Positions 10,163 through 22,770 of a stretch of DNA of 64,000 nt are shown here, piece by piece. The notes under the pieces were generated by a model. That model had not been told where the DNA came from. It did not search any database and worked only from the letters and a program-made list of their open reading frames with translations. Origin of the DNA: Phytoseiulus persimilis (Eukaryota > Arthropoda > Arachnida > Mesostigmata > Phytoseiidae); the NCBI GenBank assembly GCA_037576195.1, contig CM075104.1, positions 4,656,775 through 4,720,774 of the forward strand, read 5' to 3'. A program made the translations under genes and the position numbers. Position 1 is the first letter of the stretch. Every line of letters begins with the position of its first letter.

Positions 10163-12916
10163 GTTTTGCCTCCGTCAAATTGGGAGTTTGCTTCTCCTTA
10201 GGCATGGCTCTCATGTTTTATTCACATTCTCCCCGGCTCGCGAGACTTGCTTTCTGTTCGGTTCCTCGCATTCAAATTCAGAAGCAGCTGATGGCGTCAG
10301 TGACCTCTTCAGATTCCTGCGATATGATACATCTTCATTTCCTCCCCAGATGTTCGTTCTAGTTGCTGCACGCACTCATTTCCCGAGACTGGTTGCTTCC
10401 GATCGTTTCGGGGACTGAATGCGATCTGCTCTCTCCTCCACTTCGACGAAGCTTAGAAGAATGCTTTCTGTGACCATGGCTTCTGATCATGGCCTGTTTC
10501 TCTGTGATTCCGAATCTATCAGAATTACCTAGCCACTCGGCGAAATTCACTTTCCATGTTCCATCCTGCCCTATCAGGAAGTTTTCCTCATCGCGGGGTC
10601 AGCAGCCTGAGTCTTGATAATTGTTGTCAGCCGGAATTCATTATCCTTGTGAGCTTGGCTCGTCAATTCACAAGTTTTTCCGCTCGCTATCATCTCTCTC
10701 GACATCTCTGTCCGAGGTCTTGGGAGCATAAGCGTCGTGTCGGTCGCTTCTCTGGATTCATTGAAGTCGACCGCGGGCGATCCGTCCCTTCGATCGAAGC
10801 AGTCAGGTTACCTGACTCATATGGGAGACTCTCTATATGATGGTTTCGTTCTAGTGAGACACACATATTTCCATACGACAGCGGGTGACGGCAGCGAGGA
10901 GAACTGTTTGCGCCGAGTTTGTGAGAATTCCCTCCTCCCCATTTTGATGGCTGACAGCGCTTTCGTTTGAGGGAACGACTTCGTAGTCAAGAGAGTGTCA
11001 TTACCAAAATTGAGCAGCAGTGAGTTGAAGGAAAGTTTTCGCATTCAATCTTGAGTGCTTCCAAGAATATGAATTTCCGTTTTCCGTTAAGAGGAAAAGC
11101 AGGTCTGTTGCTGCACCCTGGTATAGAAAAGAGTTGACTCTGACTGCAGTCTGGAAGTTTCCCTCTACCGTTACGCTCTGTTCCAGAACTCCTCCGATAG
11201 TTTCCAAAACAAGTTGGAGGATCGGTTTCCTTACCACGTAGATGAAAGACACAGAGGTCTGAGAAGCGAGTTATGCTACTAAACCACTGCTTGGAATACT
11301 CCTGTCATGAAAGCGGTTCGAAGCTAGGAGAACGCTACGCTCTGAACCGAGCCAAATCGGCTGTCGAACCATCTGAAACCCGCCGTGAAAGCCAACGAGG
11401 CCTCGGAGTTCGACGACAAGGTCGCGATTGGTTTTGCGCACGACCTCCGTTAAAAGATACGTGCGTTCATCTGATTCAGGTGTTCCGGCTGCCGGGGACC
11501 AATGGGATCGTTACAGGGGGATCGAATCTCGGGATTGTTTTACCGTGAGACACCAAAAGAGAGAGAGAGAGAGTCCGCTCTCTCGCCGGAACACTCCAAG
11601 GCAACGCGGGCCGATTCACAACAGACGTCCCATACAAACATCGAGAGAGTACAGGAGTACAGATAATCAACAAACACATGGTGATGCCTCTATCTGACTT
11701 TCGATTTGAACTGCCTTTGAGGGTGACGTGAAGTATATGCGACGGTCATGTGAGTTCACTCCAGCGCCATAGTTTGCTCTTACGCTCCCTGACAGTCACA
11801 GAGTAGCTACCATCTAAATTGAATTCCGAGCCGTCTACCGGTGGGATGAAGTCAGTATGGTCACTTAGGGATGACTCGGAGCAGTCAATAGTTCTGTTTC
11901 ACTCGCCTGTCTTTGTCACTGGTTATCCCGATGAAGAGTCACCCTGCGGGAATCACGCTGGAGAGTTTCTACGTTCATCGCGCGTCGAAACAAGAAAGAA
12001 TCGACTCAGTCTCTAACGAACGGTGCGGGCCGTACTCCTGAGAACAGGTGGGAATACCGGGGGTACATTCCTCAAAGCTTCCTGTTCAGCTGATACCACT
12101 GAAATCGTCAATTCAGTACGCACTACAGTTCAACCTCGATTATATGAACCGCTGCGATTTCACCCTCGATCATATGAGTCTCTTGGATGTCGACCCTCGA
12201 TCATCTCAAACTCTTTGGTACTCGGTTATTGCTCCGATGATTCACAAGTTCGCCGCGACCGAAACAACTCCCGCTGAATGGGAATAGAAAGAAGTATCGG
12301 AGTTCTCAGGTCGCTGCGGCTCATCCTACCTTGGGAGGGAGTCCTTTCGATTTCTCAATTTCCCTTCTCATGACTCCAATGTTCACCGACGCGATACCGT
12401 CACCACATAGTTCACAACTCGTCCGGGGAATTGCCAGAGACCACAGGTGCATCACTTTCAGCGCAACGCTGACTTCAAATGTTTACATCCAATCAGTGTC
12501 GGCATTCAAGCTCAAAATTGAGAAGATGCAGCGGATGCGCCTTCAAGATTCCTCAAAGCTCTCTACTGCGATCAGGTTCAGGTCGATCAGCATTTCGGTT
12601 GATTTCATGGAAATCCCTTCGATGTGCTTCTGAATGATCGAACTCTCCGTGACCACTTCGATACTCGACACTGAGCCATTCCATTATGTTTCCATCCCAC
12701 TTCAAACGCACTCTGTTACGGCATGAAATCGTTCCATCCAATATCTGCATCGATTCAACGCGTAGGCTCGCTCATTCTGCCGGGCCTTTCGTATTCCGAA
12801 GAGACTTAGCCTCTCCGTGTCGTACTCGTCGGTGCATGACCAGCTCCACGCTTCATGACACTGCCTGCCATGGACCTCGGTGTCCGTTTTGAAGTGCGTT
12901 GACCCTCCGTTCACAG
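10163..12916. other. Unassigned region, probably contains 5' INPP5E exons
   Basis: INPP5E begins here as a 3'-complete model whose first visible exon opens at an acceptor at 12917, so upstream exons must exist, most likely within this stretch. I could not choose among the small open segments. A (GA)n run lies at about 11562-11575. No other gene is supported. Confidence 0.4.
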
Positions 12917-14987
12917 GACGGCGCTAGGGCGGGAATGCTTTGGTGGAAAACGCAAGCTGAAGTTCCGGATCTTTCAAAGGGCTTCCACGAGGGTCTCTTC
13001 AGCCCCAAGCATCGGCTCTTCACCCCTGATCAATGAATCGGAGCTATTACGAGTCTTCCCTAACCGGAAGTTGCGAATTTTCATTGCGTCATGGAATATG
13101 AACAGTACGGTGAGTTGCTCTCAACATCGATCAGACGGGGCCGTCATCCGATGGCTTCTTCTCGTCAACTCACTCACGCTCGATATTCCCGACAGATCGG
13201 CCCGAAAAATCTCGCCGAGCTCCTGATGACCCCAAGCGAACACAAAGCCGACATTTATGTCATCGGCACCCAAGAGGGAGCAAATGACAAGTGAGCATCT
13301 GTTCGATACCTCTCCGAGCGAGAAACCCTCGACAGGATTGTCCTGAATGCCTGTGTGTGAAATCCTTCCAGGCGAGAATGGGAGGTGCGGTTGCAACAAG
13401 CGCTGCTGCCTTCCCACGTGTTGTTCCACTCCTGTCATCTCGGAGTGTTACACCTCTGTGTTTTTGTTCAACGAGACCTCATCTGGTACTGCGGCACACC
13501 TCAGGATACCCTTCAAGCCACTCGAGCTGGTTCATCGCTCAAAACTAAGGGGGCAGTCTGCACCGCGTTCAGTTTCTTTGGAACCTCTATGCTTTTCGTG
13601 AACTCGCATTTAACGGGTGAGTCATGAAAATGAACCGAGACATCGACGAGCGCCCTAATGAGAAATTTTACAATCCGATCGATTACACTGAGCTGCTTTC
13701 TCTCCCACAGCTCACGAGAACAAACAGCACAATCGGATAGCCGACTACGAAAAAATAATGCGCACCTTGTTCCCGTCAACGGTCCCTCTGTCCAAAGTCT
13801 CTCCGACCCCGCCTCCGAAGTTCGACTCTATTTTCTGGTTCGGGGATTTGAACTTCAGATTGGATACCAACTCGGAAACGGTTCTCAAGTAATGAGCTTT
13901 TCAATAGTTCTATGTTCTCCGAGGAAGAAGTCGGGGATCGGGATATATTCAGATCATTCAAGTATCCGACGTGATTGCGGAAACTTCCCTCGCTCCGACC
14001 GCGGCTGTAGGCGCTCCGTTCCTGCAGCGTGGATCTTTTTGACGAGCTCGGCTCTCCGCGTGATAATCACAGCTTGGCGAACCCCGTCGCTTCGACTAGA
14101 CGTTAAGCGCAAAACCCTCCATGGGGAATGAGATCGTCTCTTTCACCGATCAGATCCCTCTTCCTCTCGCTGCGCTTAGCGGGAGCTACACTCCGGCGTT
14201 TTTAGAGTTTCTGGCTGAGTAGAAAAGAACACCTTAACTGATGAGAACTCAGCGAGCGCTGCCGATTTCAGAGTACTGGCGGAACGAGACTACAAATCAC
14301 TTCTCAAGTTCGACCAACTGAGGCAAGTCATCACAAGCGGAGATGCTTTCAGTGGATTCCAGGAAGCGGAAATAGACTTCGCACCAACTTTCAAATACGA
14401 AGTGAATTCCAACATGTATGACAAGAACACAATCCGTGTTCCCTCATATACGGTGAGTGGATTCCGGGAACAATCATCCAATCGAAATCAATGCTGATCT
14501 CATGTGACGTCTCACCTAGAATCTTGTAGAACGGTGCCCCGCATGACTTGTTCTGAAATTCATTTGAGGACGTCCTCAGGATCGAATACTCTACCGGAGT
14601 TCTGAAGGTCAGGCTTTGGCGGTTCATGTGTATGACAGCATCGAATGTTTCTCGACTTCTGACCATAAGCCAGTTGTGGCTCTCTTCGAGATAGATTTGA
14701 AGGCGTCGAGCGATTCCACAAGACTTGCAGCGGGAGCGTTCCGCAGAGAAGTTTTCATCGAAGGTTTGTAATCCATTGTCTCCTCACTTAAGCCGATATT
14801 TGATTTGAATACTGGACTCGAACCGGAGCCGAGGCATGGAAATGCAGCAGACTGTCGTTTCTCTATCTCCAACTTCGAATTGTTAGCTCATCCGAATTTT
14901 TTCCCTTCAGCCCTGAAACGCTCATCGGTTCGGAAGAAGTTCAGCACTGACTCCGGCAGACCGAGCGCCGTGTGTAGTGTTCAATAG
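12917..14987 (+). CDS. INPP5E: Inositol polyphosphate 5-phosphatase (INPP5E type), 5' partial
   Basis: Hydrolyses the 5-phosphate of phosphoinositides. INPP5E acts on PI(4,5)P2 and PI(3,4,5)P3 at the ciliary membrane. Exons by eye: 12917-13109, 13196-13290, 13372-13616, 13711-13888, 14272-14452, 14580-14763, 14911-14987. All have matching phases, with GT donors and AG acceptors, and give 383 readable residues plus stop. Catalytic signatures in order: FIASWNMNS (the TWN box), DIYVIGTQEG (catalytic Glu), the SLKTKGA region, SHLTAHE (the S-x-L-A/T-A-x-E box), IFWFGDLNFRLD (WFGDxNxR), RVPSYTDRILY (P-x-W/Y-x-DR) and SDHKPVVALF (SDHxPV). The tail ends CSVQ-stop, a CaaX prenylation box; from memory the vertebrate protein also ends in a CaaX box. 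Order and length of the domain match INPP5E better than other 5-phosphatases such as OCRL or SHIP, which lack this tail. The proline-rich N terminus is not located. The 383-bp fourth intron contains only spurious ORFs. Confidence 0.93.
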
Positions 14988-17631
14988 CTGGGAGTGAACT
15001 ATGTTCGGACTTCGTTGGCTATTATCTATTCGTGCGAGAGATCACCTCTATGTTTTTTTTTGTGTAAAATCGGTTAACTGAGGAAGGCAGTGGCCTTGGA
15101 GCTCACCGTTCGAAGTGTATCACTAGATGAGGCTCGAAGAATCGTCAGCCCGAAGTTCATGGAGACGAGCCATTCGCTGGACTGAAGCCTCTGAAAACGC
15201 TGTAAATATGGACAGGACCTTGTGCAATTTAGGTTTCGAGCCAACTGAACGATCAAAGAGCTTTATGGGAGTCTAGAACCGCTTGAAGAGTTTCTACCAA
15301 AAGCCATTGATGCCACTTCAACCGAAAGGAGTCATCAGCTATCAAACTGGAAGGAAAATAACAAGTTCCGACGAGCTCGGAATGAATCACACAGACCTCA
15401 ACTGAAGAATAAAGCAACGAATTTCGGATACAATCCTCTACAGCTTCTTTTCGTCATTACTGCTCTGACCAGAGAAGACTCAGATTACATCATTCCTTAA
15501 CATGTCCTCCGGTGGGCTGCTCAGGAGTGCCACTTGCCCCTTTTGTGAGTCATGAATGAGGAAACGCTTGTAGAGTTTTGGGGATTATTCTCCGGAACCA
15601 TCATCAGACGGTAAACAATGACCGCATGCGACGTCACATCTCTCGTTGTCTCGAGTCTAAACACACGCCGCTCGGCTTGATTCATTTTCTCCAGCGAAAG
15701 GCCGGAATGAGGAAAACTACTTCAGCGACTTTCAGGTCCCGGGGGCCTTCGAGGATATCACGGAGAGTTTCTGGAGTGACACGTACGTGAGATACAGGGA
15801 CCAGTGACCCAAAGTTTTCCCTCGGCAGATCCTCTGCCGGATATTCGAGCTAAAACGACTTCCAGATCGGTCGACCCCAGTGTGAACGAACGGAATTCAC
15901 TAACATTGTGCTAAAAACGCTTACACTTCCTCGTCTGTCACATTCATTCGAACGGATATCCGCTCAAGTTGAACTTATGACTCCAAGCAAGATTTTGCCC
16001 CGGGAATAGTTTCGGCATATCAACTTATTTGATCACGATGACTAGCCGACCTTTTTCTGCATGAGAGAACTGATATGTGCGCCGAGGAGGATCGGGAATT
16101 GCTCAATTGTGGGACCTCTGGCATCAAGTATCGCGTGTGTTCAAACTGCGACGATCCCCGGTAGAAGGGATCCAGAATCCGATCGTTGCACGTCGGGGAT
16201 AGCCTTACGAGAATTTGTAGCTTCCTTTGTTTCTGTTGCCAAGGTCTCAATGGATTCAGCGGCACACCAATGCCCATGGCAGCTCTGACGTCAGAACTTC
16301 CCTCACCACTTTTCGGTTCCCAACCTTCGACTCGTGTTGCGGTCTGTTATAGCGCAGAACGCTTTTAGCTGCTGGAAGTCAGAGTTGCCCACAGACGAAA
16401 GTGGTATCCACGAGCATCGCTTGCGCTTAGGATACCTGTGTGAAGGACTGTTACGTTCTCAACATCGGTGAGTTACAAATTCGGATACCTTGGTGGACTT
16501 TTTTTCGAAGATTGTCTCGATCTCCGCTGAAGAATTAGAGGGAATTCTGCATCATGAAGAGAATCGGTCAATGGGAGTCACTGCCTGGATAAACAGATCT
16601 GTCGGGACACCTGACAAGACACGAGCTTGGGAGCGCGCGGCTCAATCCGGAGGATTGGCTCCTGGTGCGGGGAAACTTCCTGAGGGGAACAGTTCGTGGA
16701 GAAATTCAATTGACTATGGAACCTCACTCGCAGGCTCTAGTATCGAATGCGTCACCTCCCATTATCCGATTGCTCACTCCGGCTTCCCGCACGATGTAGA
16801 AGAAAAGTTGAGACATTGTTGCAGCAGCTGTTTTCCAGCCGGATTGCTGTCAGATTCGATCGGCTCTCGGTGAGCTAGGATTTCAGAAAGCGAGAATAGT
16901 GCCATTGTCCCAAAAACTGGTCGTCATGCTCCTCTGGTCTCACCACAATGGAGTCGTTCACCTGGAAACGCCAAATATACGAGCCGATAGACACCGAAAA
17001 GGAAGGACCACATATGGTGGAACCTCTCACAAGAACAGTCCTCTCCGATCCCGATGGTCCTCCCAAACTCAGTCGAGTCAGCCTTCAGGATTCGCGCGAC
17101 CCGGAGTCAGCTGGCATGTGTCTTCCCCACACGAACGATTTCCTCAGTACGACGCAACAGTTATTTCGAGGGTCCAACTCCCGCGTCGAGATCCTGATAG
17201 CTGCCGTTCTATGAATTCTGTAGCGATGGGTGAACGGGGTATTGGGCCCCTGATCTATCCGCACGAAGGTTCTGATCCCTAGCCAGATTTTATGCCAGTC
17301 GGCTGCGATTGCGAAAGAGCGCGAAGGTTGCCGATAGAACGAACGTGTGCGAAATGGTTTTCGCCATGTTTAGTTGGTGGAAAACCCCGAGAAATCGGTT
17401 ATGGGAATGTGAGCCGTGTACCGTCTCGTATCGTTTCGGGTTCAATATTAATTTGCTCACCTGAGGGGCGCGCGGAGAAGAATCGCCATGCCAGAAGGAA
17501 GACCACACGTCATGGTAGGGTTCCGAAACCGCGATGACGAGATCTGAGCGTTGCTGAAGAGGAGTCCTCAAGGAACTTTCTCGTTTCAGATGGTTTCCGC
17601 TTGTAGATTGAAGTCTATAAACTGAAACTAG
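14988..17631. other. No supported gene; a few coding-like fragments
   Basis: Fragments with a coding look occur. An open segment at about 15700-15800 reads FSDFQVPGAFEDITESFW and ends at a GTGAGA donor-like site. The 16490-16873 frame has 127 codons. The frame at 16948-17214 has 88 codons. They do not join in phase, and no family is recognisable. They could be decayed exons or parts of the gene that continues at 17632. Confidence 0.4.
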
Positions 17632-18401
17632 AGCTACCCAGAAGCCACCCTATCTGAGTTTGAACTAAAATTGGACAAGTTCGTGAGAATGGATTCCAAA
17701 CTGGAGGCTTCGGACAACTTACAAAAGAACACAGTCTCCGCCTCACAACCAACCGAGAAGAAGTCGGTGAGTGTTCGGTCCAACGCTGCTTTAAGCAGTC
17801 GCGAGATTGTTCTAAATGAGTCATATTACAGTGATCACATCTTCAGCGAACGTATCGCGAGCCACCATTATATAAATTTGTCGGTCAGAACCAACAAATT
17901 CCAGCTCTTTGCCTCTGGGCGGCAATATCGGCCAAGGTCGGTGAAGCGCCGCAGACGGCTCGCAGCACTAATAGTTCTGGCGCTCGCTGACTCTGGCGCG
18001 CTGGTCGGTTCGAATCCGGGAGTTGCGAGCTGCTCGCGTGAATGCTGTCGTTTCGATGTCAGCGATGCTAAGACGAGGGTCGATTGGCAGGAAAACCGTG
18101 GAAAGCTTCGCTGCAACTGCGATTGGCCTGATCATTAGAAGAATTCCTCAATTCTAGACGATTCCAAGTACTTCCGCTGCAGGTTCACTCGCTGAGCGAA
18201 GCTGGAAGTTCACGAAAGGGTTCCTATTTCCAGGCGGCAGCCACCAAGATCGACTCGATCAGAAAAATCGCGGGGAATCTCAGCGGAGGCGGGATGGCCA
18301 AAGCGCTGGATGCACTCGAGGACCGTCAGCTTTTTGAGCGCACGGAGGCCATGAATAATCCATCGGATCAGACTGTTCCGCTTCTGAAATCCAAGTTATG
18401 A
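17632..18401 (+). CDS. Unknown protein, last two exons
   Basis: Two exons fit together in phase 0. The first, 17632-17766, runs from a CTAG acceptor to a TCG/GTGAGT donor and gives 45 residues with LSEFELKLDKFVRMDSKLEA. The second, 18234-18401, follows a TATTTCCAG acceptor and gives 55 residues to TGA, with TKIDSIRKIAGNLSGGGM and LEDRQLFERTEAMNN. The result is a polar, probably helical or coiled-coil C terminus of about 100 residues. I do not recognise the family. A further open exon-like segment upstream (17283-17400, containing VCEMVFAMFSWWK) may belong to the same gene, but its reading phase does not join directly to 17632. A start codon is not identified. Confidence 0.45.
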
Positions 18402-19907
18402 AACCTGCTCATCGACCTTGAAGTCATTCGAAAAAAATCAGCCTCGAAAATCTGTGATCTTATCTTGGACGACGCTCCCCTCTGGGGAGCTTCATCTTAT
18501 GCAACTGAAGCTCAAGAATGTATTTTGTCAGTGAAGATTCAGTGAACTGCTCACGAAAGTGAAACAGCGGGAATCGGCGTATAGTCGTTGGCCGTGTTTG
18601 GGAACGCATTCGGAGTCTCGAATAAAATGAGTCTCGCGGGTTTGAGATGCACACCGATGGAATTAAGTCTCTGCCTGCAAATTCAATTTCGCAACTCTCT
18701 TGAGTTTGATAGCGGGAGGCTCCATAGAGACAAGTTGGAGGTCCCTTTTTCAAGTCCTTCCCGGCCGCTCCGGTCGTCGACTACAGGCCCCCATCCGCAG
18801 CTTTTCTCCGTCTCTGGTGTCCTGCGATCGTTCCTCTCAAGATCTCCTCGCCTCCTTTGTCATCTACGTTTTGCACCAGGAGTGCCGTTCTAGTCGTTTC
18901 TGGGCTCTGGGTTTTTATCTGAGACGATTCTTATGGAGCGACCGGTTTGCGTGCGATCAGCGGAGTCCCCGTACAGTCTCATAGCGCCACAGGCGCCGTG
19001 ACAACGTTTCAGATCTCTTGATCATTATTTCTGGCCATTCGCAGGTAAGCAGAGTCATCCAGCTCTTCTACGCCAATCGGCCGGCGGTTTGCGAGGTTTT
19101 CGATTGTTTCCTGATGCCCCCTCTTCTAACCCTTTAAGTTGTCACTATCTTCTATCAAGTTGCTGTTCCAACCGGAAGGTCCCCTCGAGTTTCTCTTCGC
19201 TTTCCGTCTTATTTCTCTTCCTCTCCGGGCACTGCAGCAAAGAAGTGTGTTTTAAGAGTCCTTTCTTTCCGTACGATTTCAAGCCCGTACCCTCAAAGGG
19301 GTCGGTGGTAACCTCAGCCGATATCTCCGAGCTCGAGTCGAAGTTTGTTCGCTGATGGTTACCAACTCTGACTTCCATCACAGGTATGATGATAGACATA
19401 CGAGCAGCCAGGATTGAATGAGACAGCCTGTATTCTCTCGCATTCGACAGCGAGCTTCTCTTGAAATTCATTCTTCAGAGAGTGGATGTGAGCTTCGAAG
19501 CTTGACAACGAATCCGATGAAAGACCAATCGACACGAAGTCCGGTGCCCGGATCCTGCACAGCTCAATGTTATCTCATATTCTGAGCCTTCCGTGTATAT
19601 CTTAATACGGGAGGCTCTTCTGAGGCGCAGAGGGCTTGTTCCACGCCTTGCTTCAACCGAAACTGTTAATCTCTCGTGATTTAATTCGGTCGGATCGATT
19701 GGGATTCTCTCCGCGACCGGTATTTGGAACCGCTGACGAGACCAGCTCACCCAGGCCTCCTGCGTGCTCACGTCGCGAAGCAATAAGTTGAATATATAAC
19801 CATAGCTCGACTTCGGTAGCCTCCCCGATGAGGATTTCGCTGCTCAAAATCAACCGATGCCCATGATGACCCACGGAGCTTGATCTGTGTAGTGCGCTTC
19901 ACAGAAA
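18402..19907. other. No supported gene
   Basis: Open frames on both strands (88 codons at 19089-19355 +, 102 codons at 19475-19783 -) have plausible composition but no recognisable domain or consistent splice sites. Confidence 0.4.
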
Positions 19908-20097
19908 TCTATATATATAAAAATCCAGGGTCTGTTTGTTTGTTTGTTTGTCTGTTCGTTTGCTTGTCCTCAATAGGCTCCTCCGGTATTGATCGGATCA
20001 ACTCGGAACAAACTGCATAATGTAGGGCGGCTCACCGGGAAGGACATAGGCCACCCACCCCTCCCCTCCTCCCCCTCCCCTCCTCCTCCCCCGAGAC
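19908..20097 (+). mobile_element. Helitron-like 5' end leading into the minisatellite
   Basis: TCTATATATATAAAAATCC at 19908 is followed by a (GTTT)n-rich stretch, then ATTGATCGGATCAACTCGG, then a pyrimidine tract (CCCCTCCCC type, about 20055-20093). A TC start with a TATA run and GTTTGT repeats is common at the 5' ends of arthropod Helitron-related elements. No Rep/helicase and no clear CTRR hairpin 3' end were found, so this would be a non-autonomous copy carrying the tandem array. Assignment rests on resemblance only. Confidence 0.4.
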
Positions 20098-22770
20098 CAA
20101 TCTGGCCATTACTTTTCAACTCTGGGGGGTGATTCCGGGACCAATCTGGCCATAACTGTCCAACTCTAGAGGGGTGATTCCGAGACCAATCTGACCATTA
20201 GTTTCCAACTCTGGAGGGGTGATCACGAGACCAATCTGGCCTTTAGTTTCTAACTCTGGAGGGGTGATTCCGAGACCAGTCTGGCCATTACTTCCCAACT
20301 TTAGAGGGGTGATTCCGGGACCAATCTGGCCATTACTTTTCAACTCTGGGGGGTGATTCCGGGACCAATCTGGCCATCACTTTCCAACTCTGGAGGGGTG
20401 ATTCCGGGACCAATCTGGCCATAACTGTCCAACTCTAGAGGGGTGATTCTGAGACCAATGTGGCCATTACTTTCCAACTCTGGAGGGGTGATTCCGAGAC
20501 CAATCTGTCCATTACTTTCCAACTCTGGAGGGGTGATTCCGGGCCCAATCTGGCCATTACTTTCCAACTCTGGGGGGGTGATTCCGGGACCAATCTGGCC
20601 ATTACTTTCCAACTCTGGAGGGGTGATTCTGGGACCAATCTGGCCGTAACTTTCCAACTCTGGAGGGGTGATTCTGGGACCAATCTGGCCATTACTTTCC
20701 AACTCTGGAGGGGTGATTCCGAGACCAATCTGGCCGTAACTTTCCAACTCTGGAGGGGTGATTCCGGGCCCAATCTGGCCATTACTTTCCAACTCTGGGG
20801 GGGTGATTCCGGGACCAATCTGGCCATAACTGTCCAACTCTAGAGGGGTGATTCTGAGACCAATGTGGCCATTACTTTCCAACTCTGGAGGGGTGATTCC
20901 GAGACCAATCTGTCCATTACTTTCCAACTCTGGAGGGGTGATTCCGGGCCCAATCTGGCCATTACTTTCCAACTCTGGGGGGGTGATTCCGGGACCAATC
21001 TGGCCATTACTTTCCAACTCTGGAGGGGTGATTCTGGGACCAATCTGGCCGTAACTTTCCAACTCTGGAGGGGTGATTCTGGGACCAATCTGGCCATTAC
21101 TTTCCAACTCTGGGGGGTGATTCCGGGACCAATATGGCCATCACTTTCCAACTCTGGAGGGGTGATTCCGGGACCAATCTGGCCATGACTGTCCAACTCT
21201 AGAGGGGTGATTCTGAGACCAATGTGGCCATTACTTTCCAACTCTGGAGGGGTGATTCCGAGACCAATCTGTCCATTACTTTCCAACTCTGGAGGGGTGA
21301 TTCCGGGCCCAATCTGGCCATTACTTTCCAACTCTGGGGGGGTGATTCCGGGACCAATCTGGCCATAACTGTCCAACTCTAGAGGGGTGATTCTGAGACC
21401 AATGTGGCCATTACTTTCCAACTCTGGAGGGGTGATTCCGAGACCAATCTGTCCATTACTTTCCAACTCTGGAGGGGTGATTCCGGGCCCAATCTGGCCA
21501 TTACTTTCCAACTCTGGGGGGGTGATTCCGAGACCAATCTGGCCATTACTTTTCAACTCTGGGGGGTGATTCCGGGACCAATCTGGCCATAACTGTCCAA
21601 CTCTAGAGGGGTGATTCCGAGACCAATCTGACCATTAGTTTCCAACTCTGGAGGGGTGATTCCGGTACCAATCTGGCCATTACTTTCCAACTCTGGAGGG
21701 GTGATTCCGAGACCAGTCTGGCCATTACTTCCCAACTTTAGAGGGGTGATTCCGAGACCAATCTGGCCATTACTTTTCAACTCTGGGGGGTGATTCCGGG
21801 ACCAATCTGGCCATCACTTTCCAACTCTGGAGGGGTGATTCCGGGACCAATCTGGCCATAACTGTCCAACTCTAGAGGGGTGATTCTGAGACCAATGTGG
21901 CCATTACTTTCCAACTCTGGAGGGGTGATTCCGAGACCAATCTGTCCATTACTTTCCAACTCTGGAGGGGTGATTCCGGGCCCAATCTGGCCATTACTTT
22001 CCAACTCTGGGGGGGTGATTCCGGGACCAATCTGGCCATTACTTTCCAACTCTGGAGGGGTGATTCTGGGACCAATCTGGCCGTAACTTTCCAACTCTGG
22101 AGGGGTGATTCTGGGACCAATCTGGCCATTACTTTCCAACTCTGGAGGGGTGATTCCGAGACCAATCTGGCCATTACTTTCCAACTCTGGAGGGGTGATT
22201 CTGGGACCAATCTGGCCATTACTTTCCAACTCTGGAGGGGTGATTCTGGGACCAATCTGGCCATTACTTTCCAACTCTGAAGGGGTGATTCCGAGGCCAA
22301 TAAGGCCATTAGTTTCCAACTCTGGAGGGGTGATTACGAGACCAATCTGGCCTTTAGTTTCTAACTCTGGAGGGGTGATTCTGGGACCAATCTGGCCATT
22401 ACTTTCCGACTCTGGAGGGGTGATTCCGAGACCAATCTGGCCATTACTTTCCAACTCTGAAGGGGTGATTCCGAGACCAATGAGGCCATTAGTTTCCAAC
22501 TCTGGAGGGGTGATTACGAGACCAATCTGGCCTTTAGTTTCTAACTCTGGAGGGGTTATTCTGGGACCAATCTGGCCATTACTTTCCAACTCTGAAGGGG
22601 TGATTCTGGGACCAATCTGGCCATTACTCTCCAACTCTGGAGGGGTGATTTCGAGACCAATCTGGCCATTACTTTCCAACTCTGGAGGGGTGATTCCGGG
22701 ACCAATTTGACCATGCTTCTCCGAACCTGGAGGGGTGATTACGACACCAATCTGACCATACTTCTCGAAA
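20098..22770. repeat. 45-bp minisatellite, about 59 units, with higher-order blocks
   Basis: Head-to-tail units of about 45 bp (GGTGATTCCGGGACCAATCT plus GGCCATTACTTTCCAACTCT plus GGAGG). Occasional units are 44 bp. Variants such as CCGGGCCC, CTGAGACC, CCGAGACC and TGTCCAACTCTAGA recur in a fixed order: one multi-unit block is repeated about 405 bp apart at 20443 and 20848 and again near 21387 and 21880. This shows amplification of higher-order blocks. Units at the right edge (after about 22690) diverge. Because the period is a multiple of three, long ORFs run through several frames of both strands (up to 300 codons on the - strand). They are a by-product of the period, not genes. Confidence 0.97.

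Noticed and set aside
14453..14579. In-frame stop codons after RVPSYT in INPP5E, suggesting a pseudogene
   Set aside because: The stops lie in a 127-bp intron; using the acceptor at 14579/14580 restores RVPSYTDRILY and the rest of the domain.
17945..18035. tRNA-like segment with GGTTCGAATCC
   Set aside because: A seven-base acceptor pairing is possible with one mismatch, but the D arm, anticodon arm and T stem do not form properly and no A box is present.
20340..22679. Long ORFs (255, 238 and 300 codons) with an ITPPELESNGQIGPG repeat
   Set aside because: They arise because the minisatellite period (45 bp) is a multiple of three; frames on both strands are open, the 44-bp units break them, and there is no non-repeat coding part.
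20098..22770. CRISPR-like array
   Set aside because: Units are directly adjacent with no unique spacers, and the genome is eukaryotic.
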